Positions 42,792-50,695 of a stretch of 64,000 nt of DNA are shown piece by piece. Position 1 is the first letter of the stretch. Each line of letters begins with the position of its first letter. Origin of the DNA: Mitsuokella sp047974105 (GTDB taxonomy: Bacteria; Bacillota; Negativicutes; Selenomonadales; Selenomonadaceae); NCBI RefSeq assembly GCF_047974105.1, contig NZ_JBHYRS010000005.1, positions 124,001 through 188,000 on the forward strand, given 5' to 3'. Position numbers and translations under genes: made by a program. The notes under the pieces were generated by a model that did not search any database, was not told the origin of the DNA, and was given only the letters and a program-made list of their open reading frames with translations.

Positions 42792-44410
42792 AGACTCAAG
42801 ATGTGGGCGTAAATGATCTCCCATGGATAATCGAATATCATCCCGACCGCTGCACGATGTGCGGCAGCTGCGTCGCTTCCTGCTCCTTTAAATCCATCAA
42901 AGTAGCAGTCCGCGGCCAGTCCCTGACAGTATCGGAAAAGCCGCTGCCGGAGCCGAAGAAAATTCATCAGGTCCGCCCGGTCATCAAGCAGGTGGCCAGT
43001 CTCACGGATTACTGCCGCGGCTGCGGGATCTGCGAGAAGGTTTGCCCGAATGATGCTATTCATCCGGTGCGCAACCCCGATACGCGCAAGACCCTGCTCT
43101 CGAAGGACCACGGCCCGATTAAACGCGGCGGCCGTACGAACCTCAACGCACAGCGCACGCTCGATTCCATCGTGGTCGGCCGTATCTCTCAGATGACGGA
43201 CCCGTCGCTCGATGCTGCGCGCCATACGTTCGATATCCGTTCCCCGTTTGGCCGCGTGCTCTCGGCAAAAGAACTGCCCTTTGCCATTAAAGACGGCAAG
43301 CTCGTCGAGACGAAGCATACGCCGCCGGTTCATTGGATTTATCCGCTGATTTTCTCGGATATGTCCATTGGTGCTCTTTCAACCCGTGCCTGGGAAGCCG
43401 TAGCACTGGCTGTTGGCTACCTCAACGAGAAATGCGGCCTGCCGGTCCGCATGAGCTCCGGTGAAGGCGGCATGCCGGTAAAACTCCTCGAATCGGATTA
43501 TCTCAAATACTTCATCATCCAGATCGCTTCCGGTCATTTCGGCTGGAACCGCATCATCAAGGCCATGCCGCATATGAAGACGGACCCTGCGGGCGTCCTC
43601 ATCAAGATTGGTCAGGGTGCAAAACCGGGCGACGGCGGTCTGCTGCCGGAGGCAAAGGTCGCCGAGCACGTACAGGCTATCCGCGGTGTACCGAAGGCAA
43701 CGCTGGCTTCGCCGCCAAACCATCAGGGCCTGTATTCCATCGAGGAATCGGTCCAGAAGATGCATCTTTCGATGAATGCAGCCTTTGGCTTCCGCGTACC
43801 GGTCGCCATCAAATGCGCGGCTTCGGCTACGTCGGTTTCGGTTTACAACAACCTGCTGCGTGATCCGTATAAGATTTGCGGCGGTTTCTTCATCGACGGC
43901 ATTCAGGGCGGCACGGGTGCAGCCAACGAGGTCTCGCTTGACCACACGGGCCATCCGGTCGTTTCGAAAATCCGCGACTGCTATCTCGCAGCTGTCAAGC
44001 AGGGCCTGCAGGGCCAGATCCCGCTTTACGGCGGCGGCGGCATCGGCATGACAGGCAATGCTGCGGCAGATGCCTTCAAGATGATGTGCCTCGGTGCCAA
44101 CGGCGTGTTCTGCGGCAAGATCCTGATTCAGCTGCTCGGCTGCATCGGCAACGAGCAGGGCCGCTGCAATTCCTGCAACACCGGCAAGTGCCCGATGGGC
44201 ATCTGCTCGCAGGACCCGCGCCTTGTCAAACGCCTCGATATCGACCGCGGCGCACAGAAGATCGTCGATTATGTACTGACCTTCGATACGGAGCTCAAGA
44301 AGCTCATGGCGCCAATCGGCAACAGTTCGCTGCCAATCGGCCGCAGCGACGCACTCGTCTCGACCGACAAGGCCGTGGCAGACAAACTTGGCATCCAGTA
44401 CGTTTGCTGA
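42779..44410 (+). CDS. glutamate synthase FMN-binding synthase subunit with ferredoxin domain
   Basis: A 543-residue protein. Residues 15-95 hold two [4Fe-4S] motifs (CTMCGSCVASCSFKS, CRGCGICEKVCP). The rest is the FMN TIM-barrel of GOGAT (SSGEGGMPVKLLESD, IKIGQGAKPGDGGLLPEAKV in part, GGTGAANEVSLDHTG) with Cys-rich CIGNEQGRCNSCNTGKCPMGICSQDPRL (in part: CNSCNTGKCPMGIC) for a further Fe-S centre. It joins ammonia to 2-oxoglutarate and reduces the product to glutamate. ATG 42779 follows GGAGG. Confidence 0.88.
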   Translation: MEAVKTQDVGVNDLPWIIEYHPDRCTMCGSCVASCSFKSIKVAVRGQSLTVSEKPLPEPKKIHQVRPVIKQVASLTDYCRGCGICEKVCPNDAIHPVRNPDTRKTLLSKDHGPIKRGGRTNLNAQRTLDSIVVGRISQMTDPSLDAARHTFDIRSPFGRVLSAKELPFAIKDGKLVETKHTPPVHWIYPLIFSDMSIGALSTRAWEAVALAVGYLNEKCGLPVRMSSGEGGMPVKLLESDYLKYFIIQIASGHFGWNRIIKAMPHMKTDPAGVLIKIGQGAKPGDGGLLPEAKVAEHVQAIRGVPKATLASPPNHQGLYSIEESVQKMHLSMNAAFGFRVPVAIKCAASATSVSVYNNLLRDPYKICGGFFIDGIQGGTGAANEVSLDHTGHPVVSKIRDCYLAAVKQGLQGQIPLYGGGGIGMTGNAAADAFKMMCLGANGVFCGKILIQLLGCIGNEQGRCNSCNTGKCPMGICSQDPRLVKRLDIDRGAQKIVDYVLTFDTELKKLMAPIGNSSLPIGRSDALVSTDKAVADKLGIQYVC

Positions 44411-44428
44411 TAGCAGGAGGAGAGCTTA

Positions 44429-46765
44429 ATGTTTAAGATAGATACCATGAAAGGACATGAACGCATGTCCACCCAGGACCTGCTCCTGGCCATCGGCGAA
44501 GCCGTCAAGCAGGGCGAGACGGATTTTGAAATCAAGGCCTCCGGTCAGCATGATATCGGCGGTCCGCTCTGGCATCCGGAAGGCAAGAAACTGCATTTCC
44601 ACGTTTGGAATGCCGGCCAGCGCACTGGCTCCATGTGCCTGCCGAATACGGAAATCGTCATTGAGGAATCGACTTCTGCAGATGTCGGCTGGCTCAACGC
44701 CGGCGGCATCATCACCGTCAAGGGTGATGCCGGCGATACTGCCGGTCACTGCTCCTCAGGCGGCAAAATCTTCATCGGCGGCCGCGGCGGCACGCGTACG
44801 GGCTCGCTGATGAAGCACGATCCTCTTTACGAAGAGCCGGAACTCTGGATTTTGAAGAATGTCGGTTCATTCTCGTTCGAGTTTATGGGCGGCGGCAAGG
44901 CTGTCGTCTGCGGCTATGACAGTGCGGAGTTCGACTCGGTCCTCGGCGAACGCGCCTGCGTCGGCATGGTCGGCGGCGTCGTTTATGTCCGCGGCGCGAT
45001 TGGCACGCATCCGGCGGATATCGTCTGCGAAGACCTCAATGACGATGATATTGCCTTCCTCGCCGGCGGCATGGGCGATTTCCTCGCCCATATCGAGCGT
45101 CCGGAACTTGAGAAAGAGCTGACGAACTGGAACGAGTGGCATAAGCTGCGTCCGCTGACGCGCGCTGAGCGCAAGCCAAAACCAGCGCCGGACCTCAAGT
45201 CGTTCCGTCTGCACGAATGGGTCAAGGGCGGTATCTTCTCCGATGTCGCTCATGACGATTTCGCTGTTCATAATACGATTTCGCACGGTCTTTACCGTCT
45301 GCGCGTACCGAGCTGGGACAATGCACGGTACGCAGCGCCATGCGAATTCAACTGCCCGACGGGTATTCCGACGCAGCTGCGCTATAAATACATCCGCAAT
45401 GGCGAACTCGACAAGGCCATCCAGCTCGAACTCGACTATACGCCGTTCCCAGGTTCCGTCTGCGGTTCGGTCTGCCCGAATCCCTGCATGGACGCCTGCA
45501 CGCGCGGCACGATTGATGAGCCAATCCAGATTGGCGACCTCGGCTACAGCTCGGCCTTCACGAAGGTAGAGCCGCCGCAAGAGCACACGGGCAAGAAAAT
45601 CGGCATCATCGGCGGCGGCGTAGCCGGTCTGTCGACGGCCTGGCAGCTCGCGCGCAAGGGCCATGAGGTTACGGTCTATGACGATGCCGACCATATCGGC
45701 GGCAAACTCGAGCAGGTCATCCCGCGCGGCCGTCTGTCGCACGAACTCCTTGAATCTGAGCTCAAGCGCATCGAGAGCATCGGTGTCAAATTCGTCGAAG
45801 GCTGCAAGGTCGACCGTGAGAAATTCGACAAAATCCGCGAAGCCAGCGATGCTGTTGTCGTCGCTACGGGCGGTACGAAGTCGCGTTTCTTCCCTTGGGA
45901 AGGCGTTGAGTATTTGACGATGGGGCTCGAGTACCTCAAGGCCATCAACCGCGGCGAACATCCGAAGACGGGCAAAAAAGTTGTCGTCATCGGCGCCGGC
46001 AACTCCGGCATGGACACGTGCCGCGGTGCTTACGAGATGGGGGCAGAATCTGTCATCGCCGTTGATGTGCAGAAGCCAGCTGCTTTTGCCAAGGAAATTG
46101 CTTATTTTGAAGGCCTTGGCGGCAAGATTGTCTGGCCGTTCTTCACGAGCAAGATCACGCCGGAAGGTGTTTACGGCAACGATGGCCGCTTCATTGAAGC
46201 AGACCAGGTCATCGTTTCCATCGGTGAGCAGCCAGTGCTCGACTTCCTGCCGGAGGATGAAGGCATCGAGTATTTCCGCAAGAGCTGGCTCGTGCCGCAT
46301 AAAGATCTGTCCATCATGGACGGCGTTTTCACGGCCGGTGATACGATTAAGCCGGGCCGCCTGACGGATGCCATCGGCAGCGGCCGCAAGGCAGCCTGGT
46401 ATGTCGACCAGTACGTCATGGGCAAAGAATACAAGGCCTTCCCTGAGAAGAAACAGGTTCCGGCTGAGCGTCTTTCCAAGGCTTATTTCGAGAAATGTCA
46501 TCACTGCGAACTTGGCGACCCTGTCAGCGACTATAAGCGCTGCGTGAGCTGCGGTACCTGCCGCGACTGCAAGATGTGTCTCGAATCGTGCCCAGAAAAG
46601 GCCATCGACCGCGTTGTGCATGAAGATGGCACCATCGAGTACACGAGCAATCCGGACCGCTGCATCGGCTGCGGCATCTGCGCCGGCGTCTGCCCGTGCG
46701 GTGTCTGGACCATCAAGGACAATCCGGAGAAGATCCCGATGTATTCTACGGGTGAAAAAGCATAA
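44429..46765 (+). CDS. fusion of GOGAT GXGXG domain, GltD-type flavoprotein and ferredoxin
   Basis: A 778-residue multidomain protein. Residues 1-240 are the GXGXG beta-helix normally found at the end of the GOGAT large subunit (GGIITVKGDAGDTAGHCSSGGKIFIGG in part, FEFMGGGKAVVCG). Residues 290-670 are a GltD-like oxidoreductase with N-terminal Cys clusters (CEFNCPTGIPTQLR, CGSVCPNPCMDACTRG), FAD motif GIIGGGVAGLSTAWQLA near 391 and NAD(P)H motif VVIGAGNSGMDTC near 517. The end has two [4Fe-4S] motifs (CGTCRDCKMCLESCPEKA near 704, CIGCGICAGVCPCG near 744). It should feed electrons to the FMN subunit. Confidence 0.87.
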   Translation: MFKIDTMKGHERMSTQDLLLAIGEAVKQGETDFEIKASGQHDIGGPLWHPEGKKLHFHVWNAGQRTGSMCLPNTEIVIEESTSADVGWLNAGGIITVKGDAGDTAGHCSSGGKIFIGGRGGTRTGSLMKHDPLYEEPELWILKNVGSFSFEFMGGGKAVVCGYDSAEFDSVLGERACVGMVGGVVYVRGAIGTHPADIVCEDLNDDDIAFLAGGMGDFLAHIERPELEKELTNWNEWHKLRPLTRAERKPKPAPDLKSFRLHEWVKGGIFSDVAHDDFAVHNTISHGLYRLRVPSWDNARYAAPCEFNCPTGIPTQLRYKYIRNGELDKAIQLELDYTPFPGSVCGSVCPNPCMDACTRGTIDEPIQIGDLGYSSAFTKVEPPQEHTGKKIGIIGGGVAGLSTAWQLARKGHEVTVYDDADHIGGKLEQVIPRGRLSHELLESELKRIESIGVKFVEGCKVDREKFDKIREASDAVVVATGGTKSRFFPWEGVEYLTMGLEYLKAINRGEHPKTGKKVVVIGAGNSGMDTCRGAYEMGAESVIAVDVQKPAAFAKEIAYFEGLGGKIVWPFFTSKITPEGVYGNDGRFIEADQVIVSIGEQPVLDFLPEDEGIEYFRKSWLVPHKDLSIMDGVFTAGDTIKPGRLTDAIGSGRKAAWYVDQYVMGKEYKAFPEKKQVPAERLSKAYFEKCHHCELGDPVSDYKRCVSCGTCRDCKMCLESCPEKAIDRVVHEDGTIEYTSNPDRCIGCGICAGVCPCGVWTIKDNPEKIPMYSTGEKA

Positions 46766-46766
46766 A

Positions 46767-46782
46767 TGTTTCACGTGAAACA
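46767..46782. other. parS: parS site 6
   Basis: Perfect TGTTTCACGTGAAACA, starting one base after the glutamate synthase stop codon. It is the outermost parS in the window, about 30 kb from the origin. Confidence 0.95.
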
Positions 46783-46792
46783 TTGAGTTTGT

Positions 46793-46828
46793 AAAAAAAC
46801 TCCGCATCATTTTGGTGCGGAGTTTTTT
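46793..46828. terminator. bidirectional terminator between glutamate synthase and MATE genes
   Basis: AAAAAACTCCGCA and TGCGGAGTTTTTT pair perfectly around a short loop. Confidence 0.88.
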
Positions 46829-46847
46829 GCTGTGCTTTTGCTTAGGA

Positions 46848-48206
46848 TTAGATAGGACGGAGCTCGTGCGTCTGGCCGAAGTCGTGCAGGCGGGACAGCA
46901 GCAGGAACGTGCCGAATGCCAATGCCGTGACATCGGCGGCCGGTACGGCCAGCCATACACCGGTAAGGCCAAGGACCTGAGGGAGAAGCAGCAGATAGAC
47001 GACGATTCCCAGCAGATTGCGGGCAAAGGACATCAGGGCAGAAGTACGCCCATCCGAAATGGCCGTGAAAAATCCGGAAATGAAGAGATTGAAGCCGCAG
47101 AGCAGGAAGGAGAAGGAGAACAGGCGGAAGCCCGTGAGCGTGATATCATAGACATGGCCGCCTTCGGGCAGGAATAACATGATGAGCGGCTGAGCTAAAA
47201 GATGGGCAAAACTGAAGGAGAGCAGGGCGAAGCCTGCGATGATGACGAGGCTGAGTTTGACAAGGCGCAGGAGTTCGGAAAAAGCGCGTGCTCCGAAATG
47301 GAAGGAAAAAATCGGAGCTGTGCCAGTCACAAAGCCCATATAGACAGCGGTCAGCAGCATCTCTGCGTAGAGGATGACGGAAATAGCGGCTACGCCGTCA
47401 GCCCCGGCATAATGGAAGGTCATGATATTGAAAAGGAATGTCGTAATGCCGACAGAAAGCTGGGTGACGAGTTCAGAACTGCCGTTGTACATAGTCTGCC
47501 CCAGTGCACGCCATTCCACAGCAGGTTTAGTGAAGCGCAGGAGACGGCTGCAGCGGGAAAAATAGACGAGACCGATGCCGGCGGCCAGCAGGTCAGCAAG
47601 GCCTGTAGCGAGTCCTGCTCCGGCTATGCCAAAACCGAGATGGGCCAGAAAGAGGTAATCAAGACCCGCATTGGTGAGTCCTGCCAGTATCGATACGATA
47701 AATCCCTGTGTAGGACGGCCATCGGCGATAAAGAAGGAATTGAAGAGAATCATCAAAGCGGCGAAGGGATAGAAGGGCAGCAGGGCATAGAGGTAGGCAC
47801 GGCAGTCGGCAAGCAGAGCCTCAGAAGCGCCGAGCAAAACGAGCAGTCCGTCGCCTGCCAGAAAGGCCAGCAGGGCGAAAAAACCTGCCATGACCGAGGT
47901 CACGACGGCGAGCAGAGAAAAGCGGCGGCGTGCAGCCGAAAGATTCCCTTCGCCGAGATTCTTGGCCACGAGGGCCGAGCCGCCCGAGGCCATCATGATG
48001 GCAAGACCGAGCACGAGATTGATGACAGGATAAACAATATTCGAAGCCGCCAGTGCATCACTGCCGGCAAAGCGCCCGATGAAAATGCCGTCCGTTACCG
48101 TGTAGAGGGAGATGACAATCATCATGCCAATGGACGGCAGGGCAAAGCGCAGCAGGCTCAAAAGTTTGAAATGCCTGCCGAGCGGCGATTTCAAAGCGGT
48201 ATTCAT
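46848..48206 (-). CDS. MATE family multidrug exporter
   Basis: A 452-residue protein with 12 predicted helices and the two-fold MatE repeats (SIGMMIVISLYTVTDGIFIG in part, IMMASGGSALVAKNLGEGN and a second repeat after residue 230). It resembles the MepA-like branch by its opening ALPSIGMMI and DGIFIGRF. It probably exports cationic drugs using H+ or Na+. Divergent from a MerR-type regulator with a MerR-style promoter between them, which points to drug-responsive activation. Confidence 0.88.
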   Translation of the reverse strand: MNTALKSPLGRHFKLLSLLRFALPSIGMMIVISLYTVTDGIFIGRFAGSDALAASNIVYPVINLVLGLAIMMASGGSALVAKNLGEGNLSAARRRFSLLAVVTSVMAGFFALLAFLAGDGLLVLLGASEALLADCRAYLYALLPFYPFAALMILFNSFFIADGRPTQGFIVSILAGLTNAGLDYLFLAHLGFGIAGAGLATGLADLLAAGIGLVYFSRCSRLLRFTKPAVEWRALGQTMYNGSSELVTQLSVGITTFLFNIMTFHYAGADGVAAISVILYAEMLLTAVYMGFVTGTAPIFSFHFGARAFSELLRLVKLSLVIIAGFALLSFSFAHLLAQPLIMLFLPEGGHVYDITLTGFRLFSFSFLLCGFNLFISGFFTAISDGRTSALMSFARNLLGIVVYLLLLPQVLGLTGVWLAVPAADVTALAFGTFLLLSRLHDFGQTHELRPI

Positions 48207-48242
48207 GTTATCAAGATCCTTTCAGAAAAATGTTCTATACTC

Positions 48243-48273
48243 ATGGTAAAGTATACAGTCACTGTAAAGTCAA
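48243..48273 (-). promoter_or_regulatory. MerR-type promoter (19-bp spacer) of the MATE gene
   Basis: Minus strand TTGACT (48268-48273), 19-bp spacer with the dyad TACAGTGACTGTA, then TACCAT (48243-48248). An overlong spacer with a central dyad is the hallmark of promoters untwisted by MerR-family activators. Confidence 0.72.
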
Positions 48274-48285
48274 GGAGGGCTCGAA

Positions 48286-49158
48286 ATGGAACGCGGTCTG
48301 AGTTTCCACACAGGAGAATTTGCCAAACTCTGCGGCGTCAATAAGCGTACGCTTCATTATTATGATGAGCAGGGCATTTTTTCACCGGACCATGTTGGCG
48401 AAAATGGCTATCGCTATTATTCGGTAAGGCAGTGTTATCCGTTCATCATGATCCGCATGCTGCGTCAGATGGGGCTGGACCTTTCGGAAATCAAGGAATA
48501 TATGGAACACCGCAGTCCGGCAGGGCTTGAAAAATTGCTCGCGGAACAGGAGACTTGGCTGGATGAAGAGATTTGCAAGCTTCAATATATGAAGGAGATT
48601 GTGCGCAATCAGCGTCATACTCTCGCCCTTGTCAAAAATATTCGCTGCGGTGAAGTGGTCATCGAGAAATGGCCGGCGGCCAAACTCATTTATTCGCGCT
48701 CCGTGCGTAAATTCATGCTTCAGGGGAATCAGGGCAGTGTGGAGCGCATTATCATGGAGCATATGCGCTATATGCTGGAGCATAATCTGACGACTGGCAC
48801 GGCATTTGGCGCTATGGCAGCAAAAGAAGATATTCTGCAGGGGCATGAGCATATCCTGACACGTTTTTTTACCGTGACGACAAAATCCCTGCAGAATGTG
48901 CCAGCGGAGTTTTGTGCGGTCCGGCCGGCCGGCAGCTACCTTGTGACGTATTTTTCAGGTGACTATATGGCGACGCATGCTTCTTATCAAAAACTGCGTC
49001 AGTATCTTTTGTCACATCCCGATTTGCAGGCAGGCGCGTTTTCTTATGAGGAAAGCATCATTGAGGATTTGGGGACCGCCAATCCCAGTGAGTATATCAC
49101 GCGTATCGGTATCCCGTTATTGCCATCTGAGAACAATATGAAGTCAAGAGAGGAATGA
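48286..49158 (+). CDS. MerR-family regulator with effector-binding domain
   Basis: A 290-residue protein. The winged helix (SFHTGEFAKLCGVNKRTLHYYDEQGIFSP, in part: GEFAKLCGVNKRTLHYYDE) is followed by a coiled-coil linker (about 80-125) and a C-terminal domain of about 160 residues of the BmrR/GyrI-like drug-sensing size. The likely target is the divergent MATE gene. RBS AAGGAGGG lies just upstream of ATG 48286 and overlaps the operator region, so the regulator can control itself. A LysR gene follows 7 bp later. Confidence 0.87.
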   Translation: MERGLSFHTGEFAKLCGVNKRTLHYYDEQGIFSPDHVGENGYRYYSVRQCYPFIMIRMLRQMGLDLSEIKEYMEHRSPAGLEKLLAEQETWLDEEICKLQYMKEIVRNQRHTLALVKNIRCGEVVIEKWPAAKLIYSRSVRKFMLQGNQGSVERIIMEHMRYMLEHNLTTGTAFGAMAAKEDILQGHEHILTRFFTVTTKSLQNVPAEFCAVRPAGSYLVTYFSGDYMATHASYQKLRQYLLSHPDLQAGAFSYEESIIEDLGTANPSEYITRIGIPLLPSENNMKSREE

Positions 49159-49165
49159 AGGTACT

Positions 49166-50026
49166 ATGGATTTAAAGCAGATGCGTTATTTTCTCGCCAT
49201 TGTAGAAGAACGTCAGATTACAGCGGCCGCCCGCCGGCTGCATATGGCTCAGCCGCCCCTGAGCAGCCAGATGAAAATGCTCGAGGATGAACTTGGCATG
49301 AAGCTCTTCCGCCGCGGACCGCATCACATCGAGCTGACCGATGCGGGAAGGCTGCTTGCGGAGCGCGCAGCACAGCTGCTCGACATGGCCGCGATGACAA
49401 AAAGAGAAATGCAGGATATGAAACAGGGCACACGCGGGACACTGTCACTTGGGACTGTGTCATCATCCGGCAATGTCCTGCAGAATGAGGGCATGCAGTC
49501 TTTTCGCGAACATTTTCCGCATGTGCGTTTTGAAATTCACGATGGCAATACATATCAGCTCATCAATCTGCTTGAAAAAGGCATCATCGAAATCGGCATC
49601 GTGCGCACGCCTTTTAACGCGGTGCATTTTAACTGCAAGTACCGTCAGCCGGAGCCCATGATTGCCGCGATGACGCCGGAACTCGACTGGGATGAGACGA
49701 AAACAGAAATAGAGGCAGAAGAACTCGCGGAAAAACCGTTAATACTCTATCGCCGCTTTGAGCAGCTGCTCATGGATACCTTTGCGGCCCATGATTTTAC
49801 GCCGGATGTCTGCTGCCTCAATGATGATGCCCGCACGACCATTCTCTGGGCCAATGCGGGACTCGGCGTTGCCATCGCGCCGCAGTCTGCCCTTTCTCTG
49901 GCGGCGCATGACAATCTGCACTGCAAGGTCATAAAAGAAAAATTTCTTTATACGCGCCTGGCTGCCATTTGGCCGCGGGAACGCTATTTATCCGCCATTG
50001 CACGCAACTTTCTCTCTTATTTCTGA
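49166..50026 (+). CDS. LysR-family transcriptional regulator
   Basis: A 286-residue LysR protein: helix-turn-helix MDLKQMRYFLAIVEERQITAAARRLHMAQPPLSSQMKMLEDELG (in part: RQITAAARRLHMAQPPLS) and the PBP2-like effector domain. It is cotranscribed with the MerR gene (7-bp gap), an unusual pairing of two regulator classes. Target and ligand unknown. No divergently transcribed gene is adjacent to suggest a target. Confidence 0.88.
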   Translation: MDLKQMRYFLAIVEERQITAAARRLHMAQPPLSSQMKMLEDELGMKLFRRGPHHIELTDAGRLLAERAAQLLDMAAMTKREMQDMKQGTRGTLSLGTVSSSGNVLQNEGMQSFREHFPHVRFEIHDGNTYQLINLLEKGIIEIGIVRTPFNAVHFNCKYRQPEPMIAAMTPELDWDETKTEIEAEELAEKPLILYRRFEQLLMDTFAAHDFTPDVCCLNDDARTTILWANAGLGVAIAPQSALSLAAHDNLHCKVIKEKFLYTRLAAIWPRERYLSAIARNFLSYF

Positions 50027-50165
50027 TGTTCTTCGTCAGAAAAGATTTAACGAAAATCCAACGCCCGATTAAAGGGATTGCAAGCTCGCCGCTTTAGAAT
50101 AGAGCCATCATCAAGGAAGGCAAAAGCCCCTTGCGATGGAATAGAAGATGAGAGGAGCGATCCTT

Positions 50166-50498
50166 ATGAAAATCCAGAATATCAAAAAAGCGTGGAAAAA
50201 GAGCATGGCCCTCGCCCTTGCAGGCCTCATGAGCTTTGGCATCGCGAGCACGACGCTGACGGTTTCGGCCGAGGCTGCCTCGCGCCACGAGCCGCCGCGT
50301 TATGAACAGCAGAATAACCGTCATGATACAGGTGACCGCAACTGGGAATATCAGCGCCGCGATGGCGAGCAGGGCCGTTACGACCACAACCGCAAGCCGC
50401 CTAAGAAGAGTTCGAGCAGCTCGCATTCGACTGGTGAAGTCACGACCGCCGCTGTGCTCGGCGCCGTGGTCGGTGCTGTCATTGCCAAGAACACCTGA
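50166..50498 (+). CDS. small secreted basic protein with C-terminal glycine-zipper-like segment
   Basis: A 110-residue protein with a Sec signal peptide (SMALALAGLMSFGIASTTLTVSA, in part, ending near AEA). The mature part is rich in Arg, His, Asp, Tyr and Gln, then Lys/Ser, and ends with a small hydrophobic stretch TTAAVLGAVVGAVIAKNT resembling a glycine zipper. No family recognised. ATG 50166 has AGGAG upstream. It has its own terminator; an envelope or outer-membrane location is a guess. Confidence 0.6.
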   Translation: MKIQNIKKAWKKSMALALAGLMSFGIASTTLTVSAEAASRHEPPRYEQQNNRHDTGDRNWEYQRRDGEQGRYDHNRKPPKKSSSSSHSTGEVTTAAVLGAVVGAVIAKNT

Positions 50499-50561
50499 TA
50501 CTGATACCTGATACGCAGTTTGGTGTATAGAAAGGAGAAGCGTAAATTTCGACTGAGAACA

Positions 50562-50591
50562 GAAAACCGCCATCCCTGGATGGCGGTTTTC
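50562..50591 (+). terminator. terminator after the small secreted protein gene
   Basis: GAAAACCGCCATCC and GGATGGCGGTTTTC pair perfectly around a tight loop. Confidence 0.82.
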
Positions 50592-50695
50592 TATTGTCGG
50601 GAACTTCTGCAACTTCCTTCATGACGGATATGCTGGATAGAAAATAGCATGATATAATGAAGGAAATGACTGGATGAGATGAGAGGATGGATGAT

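Noticed and set aside
44867..47026. 719-codon open frame on the minus strand
   Set aside because: Antisense to the glutamate synthase fusion and running across parS 6 and a terminator; no recognisable domain.
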